From the IMG/VR virus record IMGVR_UViG_3300025316_000027, positions 1 through 44,892 of that record: DNA of 44,892 bases; one strand, given 5' to 3'. This DNA comes from a virus. The translations under genes were made by a program, and so were the position numbers. This document shows, piece by piece, positions 6,482-14,258 of the stretch. Below the pieces are notes generated by a model, which saw only the letters and a program-made list of their open reading frames with translations, was not told the DNA's origin and did not search any database. Positions within the stretch are counted from its first letter, which is position 1; the number at the start of each line of letters is the position of its first letter.

Positions 6482-6973
6482 TTACTTTGTCTTAATAGGT
6501 TTAGTCGGTTTGGCTTTTAACTGTAAAGCAGGTAGAAGGTCAGGAATGGGGTTGGTGACCGCATCACCATTAGCCCATTTAATTACATCAACTGCTCTAC
6601 CATTATAACATTGGTCACTAGCCCTGACTACACCGCTCAAATACATAATCCACTGCTTATAGACTACATCATTAGGTGCAGCTTTGGCTTGGTTAAAAGC
6701 AATCAATGCTGCTGCTGGATAATCCCCCTTTAGTAGGTTAATTAGGTATGCTCTAGAATCATTTGGATTAGGAGTCGCAGCTAAAGCGTTACTTAATACC
6801 GCAGAACGATTGTGGCCCCACCGATTACACACTTTAGCGTCATCCGCCACCGACGAGAAGGTGAGCATCCATTGAGCATTCTTATCTGGTAAACTGGGAG
6901 TGATGGGTGTACCAGACTCGCACCACACCGAGGCAGCTAGGGCTGGGGTCGTTGCTTTTTCTGGTATAGCCAT
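6482..6973 (-). CDS. Hypothetical protein linked to the fibre gene, 163 aa
   Basis: Begins MAIPEKATTPALAAS; the same PxKATTP linker occurs twice in the N-terminal third of the neighbouring 1088-residue fibre protein, suggesting a shared module. The C-terminus is Lys/Pro-rich. An AAATATAAAG element lies right before the ATG. It lies 25 bases downstream of the fibre gene and may encode a fibre partner or a small tip protein; no family is recognised. Confidence 0.55.
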   Translation of the reverse strand: MAIPEKATTPALAASVWCESGTPITPSLPDKNAQWMLTFSSVADDAKVCNRWGHNRSAVLSNALAATPNPNDSRAYLINLLKGDYPAAALIAFNQAKAAPNDVVYKQWIMYLSGVVRASDQCYNGRAVDVIKWANGDAVTNPIPDLLPALQLKAKPTKPIKTK

Positions 6974-6998
6974 GCTTTATATTTCCCGTCACCATTCC

Positions 6999-9900
6999 TT
7001 ACAAGTGTGGCGTCCCATCGTTGGTATTACCTGAAGTATCAACCGCAGTACTGCAATCCGGCCAATGTAAGAAGATATCAGGAATAATGTAGCCTCCGCC
7101 AGCAACCGCCGCAATCTCTACGTCAAGCAGGGCTCGACTCCAGATTGCGTAGTTATTGGCCTCGCCAACTAGGCCAATACTCCCCGCCCCCCGCGCTGCG
7201 AAGGTTGAAAGTACATTACCAGCGATCGAGCCAGATGCAGTAGTGCCTGACTGCAGTACTCCATCCACAAAGAAATCTAGAGAGACAGTCCCCAGCCCAT
7301 CATCAGAAAAACGAGCCGTATAACAATGCTCCACTCCAGGATCTATTGAAGCAAGAGTGTCTAAGTCAGCAAAACCAATACACCCAATATGCCATCTACC
7401 GTCATATTGCAAAAACACCTGGGGCTGTCCAGTTGGCGTCCCAGAATAGTCGGCTTCGGCCATCATCTGGACTCCCCCATCATAGACAGACGAAATTCGG
7501 GCACTGACAGTCAGTCCATATCCTAAAGTTAGTGCCGGGTGTGTGATGTAGCTCGTTCCTCTGAAAGTTGGAGCGGGGTCCGCCGTCCCCACCAACGGTT
7601 CCCCCACAGGCCCTTCACCGTATTCGCTGGTGGCCGTGGCGGTGAAACTGAAAGCATAGCCGGGTCCGACCGCGATGAGCGCGGCGACATCCCCACTGAT
7701 CGTGCCCTCATACCATGTGTAGGAGGTGATCGTGCCCGCTCCGGGGTCGGCCACGGCGGATAGCTGATACAGCCAGACCGTTCCGTTCCAGGTCGCCGAG
7801 ACCAGGGTGAGCGTGGCCGGACCGGGGAGATTGTTCGGAGCGTTATCCGGTACGTCGATGGTCCAGCCGCGCGCAACCAGCGTAGTGTAGGAAGTCTCGT
7901 CGGAGTAGCCGTTGTTGCCGGTGAATGCGATCGCGCCCCCGTACACTCCGCCCGCATCCGCGGCCGCCAATAGCGAGTCTACCTGGGCCACAGAGAGCCC
8001 GCAGTTCGTCACATCCACCCGCGACAGGTTGCCGGTGATGTGGAATACCCCGCCTACCGCGGTGCTGTACAGGTAGAACACGTCGCCCGTTACGTACACG
8101 TCGCCCGCCACGGCACCATACGCCAGCACGGGGAAGATCAGCCCGCCGGTCGCGGTGTCCAGCACTCCGCCGGAGATGTACGCGTCGCCGGCGACGGTGA
8201 AACCGCTGGCCAGCTGGCAGCCCACCACGTCTATCGCACTGGTTCCAAACGCCGAGGCCGTGGACGAGGCCGTCACATGGATCGAGCCCGTGATCGTCGC
8301 CGGTGGAATCGTCGTGAACCATTGAGCCGCTGTGACCGCCCCGGCGACCATGGCGTTGACGGTGCAGTTCCCTGCGCTCAGGGCCGCGAAGCTAGCTGCA
8401 CTCCCGGATGGAACCGAGTCGTCGAGCAGCGTGTAGTTGATCACGGCGTTGCCGCATGCTGCGGAGGCCGAGAATACCGGAGCGTTCGTAGCAACTCCGC
8501 CAGCCACCGTGTAATCCCATTGCACGGTGTCGCCAGGCCCAAAGATCGTGCTCGCCGGCACGCCTCCGACCGTGTAGTTGCCCGGATTCAGACCATCGTT
8601 ATCGGCCAGGGCGTTTGTCCAGAGATACGGACCGGCCGGGGTATCTGGAAGAGTGCCATCAATTGTACCTGCTGAGGTAGTTGGGCCATAGGCATTAGAG
8701 TGTGTTATATAAATTGAATATGGAGCATTGGGGGCATATCCAGAAACATAAGAATTAAATGTATTGAAAACTGTGCTGTCTAAAAGTGTTTCGCGATAGA
8801 TTTCGGTGTCGTCAAAATAGTCTGACCAGGAGATATTTATCTCCCAACAGGTAAAGTCTTGGTTCCAATTAATAGAATCTAAGTTTGGAATCTGAGCGGG
8901 GGCACCAGCATTAGGTAGGGGGCTGCCCATTGCGATCTGGGAGGCGTCCGACGGATCGGACGGTTGGCCACGCCCGTAAATGGCGCTGACGCCGTAGCAA
9001 ACGATGCCGCTCAAATCAGCACTAGGAGCGATGGGAGATCCACTGTCTATGAAGTAGCTACCAACACTTGCCAGAGGACATCCCCACGACTCCCCTCCCA
9101 TGCTGTCGGCGTAGTCGATTGTCCCCACCATCATCACATAGGTCCACGCTGAACCATTCCAGTTAGCGCTAGACCAATCGGTAAGGGGATCAATCACCGG
9201 GGCACTCGGCTTACTGGGAGCTAGAGGATCGCTAAGCCATGACAGCGTCAGAGGATCGCTTATTGGCCCATTGCCAGCAGCATTGACACCGCGAGCCTTC
9301 GCCACAAACGCAGTCGCAGCAGTATGCTCACCGTTCAGCAGGAGGGTGATGCAGTCAGCGGGACCACCGGGACTCACATCCATGTACCCTTGCGGAATGC
9401 CTTCCACTTCCGAAGCTGGATAACATGCGCGTCCGTGACCGGCAGCCCCGTAATCGCTCTCTTGATTTGCTGCCCACACATCACTACCCGCCGCGTCCGA
9501 AACCCACCAACTGGAAACATTCCACCACAACACTCCGTGTGTACCTGTCAGCACCTTCTTGCCACCATAGATGCCAGTGATGGTGTAGTATCCCTCCAAG
9601 TTTGGATACAGCGTATGTAATCCTGTGCCATCACTCACCGCCCCGCCTGCAAACTTCTTCGCGGCGGTGTACGTGCCACTATCGTTGATGTCGTAGACCA
9701 CACTGGTGGACCCTACACTGGTCGCATCCAGAGTGTAGACGTACTTATCGCCATCTAAGAGGGCTACGACAGTGGGCGTAGTGGCCTTGGCGGGAACTTG
9801 CAGCCATGTCCCCGCTTCACTGACCGGTCCATCTCCAGCAGTATTGTGCCCCTTAGCCAAGCAACTGCCGGTGGTGCCGTACGCCTTGGTTGCTGTTGCC

Positions 9901-10265
9901 ACACCCCACGTTACGCCAGCATCATAGCTGTACAGCATGGAAGTAGAGCCCGTCGCCGTGGCGTGGGCCGTTACTGTGGTGGCGTCATAGATAAAGGTGG
10001 GCGTGGTGGCCTTGGCGGGAACGACAGGAGGCAGGGGTGATACTGCCAACTTAGTAATTATGGCAGAAGTGTTGAATTTGGCCAACACAAAATCACTGGC
10101 CGCTTCGTCCTGGAGATATCTTGTTAGGGTGGGGTATCCGACTGCGTCCACGCGCGTTTCCCGCGTGGCTATGAGCCTTTCCCCAAAAGTTAAAGAAGTG
10201 AGGTCTTTGACCACCCCGCCCACTAGGGTTACTTCTTTAAAGCCAACTATGTGGATATTTGACAT
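6999..10265 (-). CDS. Large tail-fibre or adhesin protein with repeated beta-domains and a LamG-like C-terminus, 1088 aa
   Basis: The N-terminal roughly 90 residues are non-repetitive and may attach to the virion. They are followed by fibronectin/Ig-like modules joined by KATTP linkers. Around residues 730-790 is an LRR-like stretch (VTNCGLSVAQVDSLL...GNNG). The final about 180 residues (YITHPALTLGYGL...DFFVDG...NYAIWSRALLDVEI...DTSGNTNDGTPHL) match the concanavalin/LamG fold common at phage fibre tips and used to bind glycans. The DNA for residues about 540-900 is visibly richer in G+C than the flanks, as if the domains were swapped in. A host-receptor-binding role is inferred. Confidence 0.75.
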   Translation of the reverse strand: MSNIHIVGFKEVTLVGGVVKDLTSLTFGERLIATRETRVDAVGYPTLTRYLQDEAASDFVLAKFNTSAIITKLAVSPLPPVVPAKATTPTFIYDATTVTAHATATGSTSMLYSYDAGVTWGVATATKAYGTTGSCLAKGHNTAGDGPVSEAGTWLQVPAKATTPTVVALLDGDKYVYTLDATSVGSTSVVYDINDSGTYTAAKKFAGGAVSDGTGLHTLYPNLEGYYTITGIYGGKKVLTGTHGVLWWNVSSWWVSDAAGSDVWAANQESDYGAAGHGRACYPASEVEGIPQGYMDVSPGGPADCITLLLNGEHTAATAFVAKARGVNAAGNGPISDPLTLSWLSDPLAPSKPSAPVIDPLTDWSSANWNGSAWTYVMMVGTIDYADSMGGESWGCPLASVGSYFIDSGSPIAPSADLSGIVCYGVSAIYGRGQPSDPSDASQIAMGSPLPNAGAPAQIPNLDSINWNQDFTCWEINISWSDYFDDTEIYRETLLDSTVFNTFNSYVSGYAPNAPYSIYITHSNAYGPTTSAGTIDGTLPDTPAGPYLWTNALADNDGLNPGNYTVGGVPASTIFGPGDTVQWDYTVAGGVATNAPVFSASAACGNAVINYTLLDDSVPSGSAASFAALSAGNCTVNAMVAGAVTAAQWFTTIPPATITGSIHVTASSTASAFGTSAIDVVGCQLASGFTVAGDAYISGGVLDTATGGLIFPVLAYGAVAGDVYVTGDVFYLYSTAVGGVFHITGNLSRVDVTNCGLSVAQVDSLLAAADAGGVYGGAIAFTGNNGYSDETSYTTLVARGWTIDVPDNAPNNLPGPATLTLVSATWNGTVWLYQLSAVADPGAGTITSYTWYEGTISGDVAALIAVGPGYAFSFTATATSEYGEGPVGEPLVGTADPAPTFRGTSYITHPALTLGYGLTVSARISSVYDGGVQMMAEADYSGTPTGQPQVFLQYDGRWHIGCIGFADLDTLASIDPGVEHCYTARFSDDGLGTVSLDFFVDGVLQSGTTASGSIAGNVLSTFAARGAGSIGLVGEANNYAIWSRALLDVEIAAVAGGGYIIPDIFLHWPDCSTAVDTSGNTNDGTPHL

Positions 10266-10341
10266 ATCAACCCATGAATTTCAATATAAGTATATTTGCG
10301 GCGTGTGACCCACTCTGGATACAGCAATGCCCACGGTGAAA

Positions 10342-11253
10342 CTAGCGGCCAAACCGGCTGAAAGTTCTAACACGGTGACAGTTGGCACACACTAAGTCGC
10401 ATTTTATTATTTCGGCAGTCAACTCGCCAATGGTATACCTACGGCACGCCACATTAGATATATTAAATGACTTGGTCAGACTGTCACGGTGGTCAAATTC
10501 CATCGCTGTGGGGTGAAATTGGAGGCCACAGTCCTGGCATGGCTGCTTCTTGCGGTTCTGAACAAATGCTCGCTTATACAATCCAGACTCAGATGGAACA
10601 TCACCAATTAGCCGGTACTTATGCCCTAGCCTATGACAAACAGCACACAGTAGGCGGCATTTCTTGGACTCAAGCAGCGTGGCTTCCCAAGAGTTGCCAG
10701 CCAACATGTGACTCATACTTTTAAATTTATCAGACAAGTGATGAAAATCATACGCGGCGTTGTGGAACTGCCCACCGCATTCGCTGCACTTTCCACCCAT
10801 TATCTTAACTAATTTATCTTTCCTCAATCTGGCTCTCAGCCTTTTATTGCTAACTGAGACATTGTGGCATTTTGAACAATAATATAGTCCCGGTTGTGGC
10901 TCACCACCGCACCCCACGCACTGGCCCTCTATTTTACGACGACCGCGAACCCCCTCACGCTGCTGATTGGCGTGACAATTTGGACATATTCTGCAATAGG
11001 TAAATCCTCTTTCACACAAGTTATTAATATACTTACGGACTTTGCGCTTAGTGCCGCATTGCGGACAGTCACCAGCATCAGATTTGGAGTCAAGTCTGCG
11101 GAAGTAACTTGGATTGAAAACTGGGATATTGTGGCGTTTACAGAACTGACCTAAACCAACATCTGAAACACCTATTTCCTCCGCTATGGCGTTGAGTGGC
11201 CTCCGAGTAACTTCGGAGGCCACCCAAGCTATACTCTTTATGATTTTAGGCAT
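10342..11253 (-). CDS. Homing endonuclease with two tandem HNH domains, 303 aa
   Basis: The N-terminal helix-turn-helix is followed by zinc knuckles (CPQCG, CRICPNCH, CVGCG, CSKCH). A first HNH domain follows (CSECGG...YDFHHL...CRLLCAVCHR) and then a second (CQDCGL...MEFDHR...CDLVCANCHR). Single HNH domains are the rule in phage homing enzymes; two in one chain is unusual and suggests fusion or an internal dimer. A TCAAATATAG motif lies 3 bases before the ATG. It is inserted between the fibre gene and the next HNH gene. Confidence 0.8.
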   Translation of the reverse strand: MPKIIKSIAWVASEVTRRPLNAIAEEIGVSDVGLGQFCKRHNIPVFNPSYFRRLDSKSDAGDCPQCGTKRKVRKYINNLCERGFTYCRICPNCHANQQREGVRGRRKIEGQCVGCGGEPQPGLYYCSKCHNVSVSNKRLRARLRKDKLVKIMGGKCSECGGQFHNAAYDFHHLSDKFKSMSHMLAGNSWEATLLESKKCRLLCAVCHRLGHKYRLIGDVPSESGLYKRAFVQNRKKQPCQDCGLQFHPTAMEFDHRDSLTKSFNISNVACRRYTIGELTAEIIKCDLVCANCHRVRTFSRFGR

Positions 11254-11289
11254 GCTCTATATTTGATTCCAGTATGCCACATCAACAAA

Positions 11290-11913
11290 TTACTCTTGGA
11301 GAGTCGTAAGCCAGTAAGCCACATCCACAAAATGTGCCCAAGAGGCGCGCTGCACTCTGGGGATGGGGAACTGGTAAGGCGGAGCCTTCGGCTCCCGCAC
11401 CAACCGCATCCCGGCTTCCCGAGGCGTCCGAGCGGACTTGCGCGTATTGCAAGCTACACATGCACAAACCAGGTTGTGCCACTCCAGCTTGCCGCCCCGG
11501 CTCTTGGGGATAACGTGGTCCAAAGTCAAATCCGAAGACTTAAACTTCTTGCCGCAGTACTGGCACCGGAAGCCATCCCGCGCAAAGAGGTTGTGCCGGT
11601 TGAGCTTAACCTTCCGACGCCGATACTCCCCATAGTGGGTCAGCCGCAGAATGGAGGGGACTGCGATGTGCCGGTTGACGGTCCGGAGCCAGATGTGCTG
11701 CTCCCGCTCGAACTCAGCCTTGAACTCACTCAGCTCCTTCCAGGACTCGAAATCGTAGGTGAAGTACTTGCGATTAGGCTCTTCGCCTTCGATATCTAGG
11801 GCCTCGGCCCGACCCTGCATGAGCAGGTTGACAGCCTTCCGCGCCGTGACGAAATCTTGCGCCACATAGTTGCGGTTCAGGATCAGAACAGGCTCTGATA
11901 ATACGGCAGTCAT
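11290..11913 (-). CDS. HNH endonuclease family protein, 207 aa
   Basis: The N-terminal VLILNRNY...VTARKAVNLLMQGRAEAL block is typical of a widespread bacterial and phage HNH family. The nuclease core is FRCQYCGKKF...LTLDHVIPKSRGG...NLVCACVACNTRK, with the CxxC...H...CxxC ribs and DH catalytic pair intact. I chose the ATG at 11913 because AAGGAGG stands just before it; the frame is open further into the tRNA. It lies 15 bases after tRNA-Leu(GAG) and could be a free-standing nuclease rather than a homing enzyme. Confidence 0.8.
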   Translation of the reverse strand: MTAVLSEPVLILNRNYVAQDFVTARKAVNLLMQGRAEALDIEGEEPNRKYFTYDFESWKELSEFKAEFEREQHIWLRTVNRHIAVPSILRLTHYGEYRRRKVKLNRHNLFARDGFRCQYCGKKFKSSDLTLDHVIPKSRGGKLEWHNLVCACVACNTRKSARTPREAGMRLVREPKAPPYQFPIPRVQRASWAHFVDVAYWLTTLQE

Positions 11914-11927
11914 GATAACCTCCTTAA

Positions 11928-12011
11928 TGCTCGGGACAGGAGTCGAACCTGCAAGACCTTGCGGCCACAAGCACCTCAAGCTTGCGCGTCTGCCAATTTC
12001 GCCACCCGAGC
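11928..12011 (-). tRNA. tRNA-Leu (anticodon GAG)
   Basis: Acceptor GCTCGGG/CCCGAGC, anticodon stem CAAGC/GCTTG around TTGAGGT, a long variable arm, T loop TTCGACT. The HNH gene starts 15 bases downstream and an AT-rich promoter-like motif lies 20 bases upstream. Confidence 0.9.
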
Positions 12012-12030
12012 GATTAGTCAACAACTCCTA

Positions 12031-12040
12031 CTTATATTTA
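12031..12040 (-). promoter_or_regulatory. Candidate phage promoter, TAAATATAAG
   Basis: On the - strand this reads TAAATATAAG, followed by TAGGAG. The identical 10-mer occurs upstream of the hydrolase (23528-23537) and collagen-like (43192-43201) genes. It resembles AT-rich late promoters of T4-like phages (TATAAATA). Here it would drive tRNA-Leu and the HNH gene. Confidence 0.5.
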
Positions 12041-12125
12041 TTCATCGGTGGGCTTACCTCGCTGCTGGCCGCCCGTGCTGTCCAGCGGCAGCAGCGGCAA
12101 ATACCACATAATTCAAAAGTCCGGT

Positions 12126-12365
12126 ATGAAGATCGCCGTATTGTACGAGAATATGACGCCGCCAGAACTTCAAAACCACTTACAGCAGCAAGTCGAAGAA
12201 GCTCTCGGAGAGGTCAACCGTTGGTACTGCTCCCAGGCTATGGGATACAACGTCTCAGACCCAGAAATCCTCCTTAAATACTATATTAAGAATGGTGGAG
12301 CGGAGGGGTACCGCAAGCGCCACGAAGAATACCACCAAATGTCCGCCCCCTCACCCACTGTCTAA
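12126..12365 (+). CDS. Hypothetical protein, 79 aa
   Basis: An isolated + strand gene amid - strand genes. The protein (MKIAVLYENMTPPEL...) is predicted helical and ends in a basic, Tyr-rich segment. No family is recognised and the ribosome-binding site is weak. Its stop codon directly abuts the 3' end of a tRNA fragment on the other strand. Confidence 0.5.
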   Translation: MKIAVLYENMTPPELQNHLQQQVEEALGEVNRWYCSQAMGYNVSDPEILLKYYIKNGGAEGYRKRHEEYHQMSAPSPTV

Positions 12366-12406
12366 TGCACCCGGCGAGACTCGAACTCGCACAACCCAGC
12401 TTCGAA
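12366..12406 (-). other. tRNA 3' half of a split tRNA-Arg (probable anticodon TCG)
   Basis: On the - strand it reads TTCGAA, anticodon 3' stem GCTGG, variable GTTGT, T arm GCGAG/CTCGC around TTCGAGT, acceptor CGGGTGC, then A. No 5' half precedes it; instead the complete tRNA-Arg(CCG) and an HNH gene do. Its acceptor strand is exactly complementary to GCACCCG of the fragment at 13118-13145. Confidence 0.65.
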
Positions 12407-12480
12407 TGTCCCTGGTGGGATTCGAACCCACAAAATACCACCTTCGGAAAGTGGTGCCCATCCAATTGAGCATCAGGGAC
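12407..12480 (-). tRNA. tRNA-Arg (anticodon CCG)
   Basis: Acceptor GTCCCTG/CAGGGAC, D stem GCTC/GGGC, anticodon stem CCACT/GGTGG around TTCCGAA, T stem GTGGG/CCCAC around TTCGAAT. The first eight bases contain the TGA stop of the upstream HNH gene. It is located between the two halves of another, broken tRNA. Confidence 0.85.
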
Positions 12481-13054
12481 GCATAGGGAGAGTGTAATCT
12501 CGCGGAAGTTTTAATTTATCAAGAACCACAAGCCAATCGCCGCAATTACATATTGTATCAATAGCCTTATTTAATTGGCAATTATGATCTATAACTATCT
12601 TATCGTCAATTAGGCCACGGTGATATTCACCATGACAATTGTGGCAATAAGCGACACATTTCCTAAGTTCCGCAATAATCTTCTTGAATTGGTGCCCAAA
12701 CGCTTTATTTCCCAACTCAAACGACTTATCTTTAAGATGATGGAACACAATGTTGGTTATGGTTTTATCATAGCCACACTTTTGGCATCTATACCCAATT
12801 AAACAAAGGATTGCTCGCCGATTCCTACTTCGGATTAAATTAGCTGGGTCAGCGCCATGCGCCTCTACAAATTTATCGCGCCAATTGCGGGTATTATTAC
12901 GTTTCCTAGCCCTAAAATTCTCGACAGAGCAAGTGGGGCGGGGCGACTTGAATGGCTGACAATCAAGGCACCGAACTCGACTACCCAAATTATGGAGCTT
13001 GCCATCTATTGTCATCCAATTCGGAAACGTAGCGCCACATTTGCATGTTTTCAT
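12473..13054 (-). CDS. HNH homing endonuclease, 193 aa
   Basis: The N-terminal zinc knuckle (CKCG...CLDC) is followed by an HNH core: GYRCQKCGYDK, IVFHHLKDK, then CVAYCHNCHGEYHRG with all zinc and catalytic histidines present. The C-terminus is short and its TGA stop is formed inside the 5' acceptor strand of tRNA-Arg(CCG). A TCAAATATAG motif lies 3 bases before the ATG. The gene sits within a split tRNA, as expected if the enzyme cleaves a tRNA anticodon region. Confidence 0.85.
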   Translation of the reverse strand: MKTCKCGATFPNWMTIDGKLHNLGSRVRCLDCQPFKSPRPTCSVENFRARKRNNTRNWRDKFVEAHGADPANLIRSRNRRAILCLIGYRCQKCGYDKTITNIVFHHLKDKSFELGNKAFGHQFKKIIAELRKCVAYCHNCHGEYHRGLIDDKIVIDHNCQLNKAIDTICNCGDWLVVLDKLKLPRDYTLPMRP

Positions 13055-13073
13055 ATACTATATTTGACACTAA

Positions 13074-13101
13074 GTACTCTATCCAATTGGGCTACACTAA
13101 G
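13074..13101 (-). other. Orphan tRNA 5' half (fragment B)
   Basis: On the - strand: CTTAGTG, TA, GCCC, AATTGGATA, GAGT, AC, a tRNA acceptor and D arm. No partner with CACTAAG was found in the window. It lies between the 5' half of the split tRNA-Arg and the HNH gene, and its first eight bases recur just after it (CTTAGTGT). Confidence 0.5.
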
Positions 13102-13117
13102 ATAGAACCAGAAAAGT

Positions 13118-13145
13118 GTGCCCTATCCAATTGGACTACGGGTGC
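13118..13145 (-). other. tRNA 5' half of the split tRNA-Arg (fragment A)
   Basis: On the - strand: acceptor GCACCCG, TA, D stem GTCC/GGGC around AATTGGATA, AC, then the tRNA pattern stops in the anticodon stem. The acceptor pairs 7 of 7 with CGGGTGC of the 3' half at 12366-12406, about 710 bases downstream. Its TAG at tRNA positions 8-10 is the stop codon of the preceding RMF-like gene. Confidence 0.65.
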
Positions 13146-13423
13146 TTAATTTCCCAACGCCTGGGCGTATCCGCTTTCCCCTCATCCCACCCTAAAAACC
13201 ATTGCTCACGCCGTTCCCCCTGGTGTGGGTTGGCCTCACGCTTCAACCCATTACCAAATGCGTAGTACCCTTGCACATAATAATCAAGACCATACCCAGC
13301 ACGGGCGCGATTACATTTAGATGAAGATTTGTAAACGCGCTTAGTCGTTCCGCATCGTTTACATATCCTTCCCTCCTCGTAAAGGTGGTTGCTAAATCCA
13401 TTGATACAGGGCTTTGATTTCAT
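13136..13423 (-). CDS. Zinc-knuckle protein with a ribosome-modulation-factor-like domain, 95 aa
   Basis: The N-terminal CxN...CKRCG finger (residues 5-27) is followed by YYVQGYYAFGNGLKREANPH...EQWFLGWDEG (about residues 49-83), the Gx-AF-xG-xNP...W-xGW signature of ribosome modulation factor (RMF), which in E. coli dimerises 70S ribosomes in stationary phase. RMF-like domains are found in various phages. The ATG at 13423 overlaps the end of the tRNA-Arg transcript by spacing only 2 bases, and the stop TAG is supplied by a tRNA fragment. Ribosome binding is inferred from the motif. Confidence 0.65.
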   Translation of the reverse strand: MKSKPCINGFSNHLYEEGRICKRCGTTKRVYKSSSKCNRARAGYGLDYYVQGYYAFGNGLKREANPHQGERREQWFLGWDEGKADTPRRWEIKHP

Positions 13424-13425
13424 AA

Positions 13426-13500
13426 TGACCCCGGTGGGGCTCGAACCCACGACCCTCTGCTTAGAAGGCAGATGCTCTAATCCAACTGAGCTACGAGGTC
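13426..13500 (-). tRNA. tRNA-Arg (anticodon TCT)
   Basis: Acceptor GACCTCG/CGGGGTC (one G-T pair), D stem GCTC/GAGC, anticodon stem TCTGC/GCAGA around CTTCTAA, T stem GTGGG/CCCAC around TTCGAGC. It lies between tRNA-Leu(CAA) and the RMF-like gene. Confidence 0.9.
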
Positions 13501-13504
13501 GAAT

Positions 13505-13524
13505 GCCACGATCACGCTCGTGGC
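13505..13524 (-). other. Hairpin between two tRNA genes
   Basis: GCCACGA and TCGTGGC form a 7-bp stem around a 6-nt loop in the 41-base spacer between tRNA-Leu(CAA) and tRNA-Arg(TCT). It has no T-tract, so a role in precursor processing or partial termination is possible. Confidence 0.4.
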
Positions 13525-13541
13525 CAGCGCATAACCCGGAA

Positions 13542-13623
13542 TGCGGATAGCAGGAGTCGAACCTGCACGGCTTGCGCCACTAGTTCTTGAGACTAGCGTG
13601 TCTGCCAATTCCACCATACCCGC
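13542..13623 (-). tRNA. tRNA-Leu (anticodon CAA)
   Basis: Acceptor GCGGGTA/TATCCGC, anticodon stem CTAGT/ACTAG around CTCAAGA, long variable arm, T stem GCAGG/CCTGC around TTCGACT. It begins 8 bases after the stop of the upstream gene. Confidence 0.9.
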
Positions 13624-13630
13624 GATATTT

Positions 13631-13876
13631 TTACTTAAACCCATTGGGGTAAGCCAAAACCTCTGCCCGCCCCCAAATCGCAGCTCCGAACTTTGCCAGC
13701 AACTCATCCCCAGTGACAGTATACACCTCTAAAATAGGCGAGTGTAACTTCTCAGAGACGATCACCACAAAAGTGGCCTTGTCTATACTCCCCCGGATCA
13801 TCCGATGATATTTTTGGCCCAGTTCGAAGTGGAGTTCATTCGAGGGAAAGATTCTGCTCTCTTGTCCAAGCATCAA
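13631..13876 (-). CDS. Hypothetical protein, 81 aa
   Basis: Unrecognised; a mixed alpha/beta protein with a central hydrophobic beta segment (FVVIV) and no cysteine cluster. Its N-terminus overlaps the end of the upstream gene by about 40 bases in another frame, typical of compact phage operons; a second ATG one codon later is also possible. It is followed immediately by tRNA-Leu(CAA). Confidence 0.55.
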   Translation of the reverse strand: MMLGQESRIFPSNELHFELGQKYHRMIRGSIDKATFVVIVSEKLHSPILEVYTVTGDELLAKFGAAIWGRAEVLAYPNGFK

Positions 13877-14258
13877 CAGCTTCCTTTAGTTCTTTTCGGG
13901 TGCTCTTGAATACTTTTACATACGACCGATTAGTCACCAGCATTCCGTGCTCCCATAGGCCCTCATAGACCCCATTGCCATCGTAGAAAAACTCTCTAGT
14001 TCCTGTTCTACTAAATGCCCAGGTGGCAGGTTTAACCCGGACATGGAACACTGGCTTACTGCCTGGCGATTCCACAGCATCAGAAACATACCACTTATTC
14101 GGCCATTTGTCTGATGTATCTGGCAATGCGCCGATCCCCGCAAAGCACTCACGATCAAGCTCTGTGGTTATTGCATCAGTCATTAAATCAAAAATGGTCG
14201 GCGGACGCATAGGCCGCAGTCCCACAATCCCTAGAACCTCATACGTGTAACGTCCCAT
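13836..14258 (-). CDS. Hypothetical protein, 140 aa
   Basis: Unrecognised soluble protein rich in Trp, Tyr, Phe and charged residues. The start overlaps the last 20 bases of the HNH endonuclease gene, which means the endonuclease was placed flush against this gene. It is one of several small, unrelated-looking accessory proteins in this tRNA region. Confidence 0.55.
   Translation of the reverse strand: MGRYTYEVLGIVGLRPMRPPTIFDLMTDAITTELDRECFAGIGALPDTSDKWPNKWYVSDAVESPGSKPVFHVRVKPATWAFSRTGTREFFYDGNGVYEGLWEHGMLVTNRSYVKVFKSTRKELKEAVDAWTREQNLSLE

Noticed and set aside
8040-8675. Long + strand frame of 211 codons opposite the fibre gene
   Set aside because: It lies in the GC-rich segment where few stops occur; the encoded protein is Arg/His-rich nonsense and the opposing fibre frame is far better.
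12292-12486. 64-codon + strand frame over the tRNA fragments
   Set aside because: The encoded peptide (GETRTRTTQL...GFEPTKY) is the usual translation of antisense tRNA sequence.
13055-13145. Group I intron explaining the split tRNA-Arg
   Set aside because: Only about 60 bases separate the 5' half from the HNH gene, filled by another tRNA fragment and a promoter-like motif; there is no room for an intron core, and a complete tRNA lies inside the insertion.
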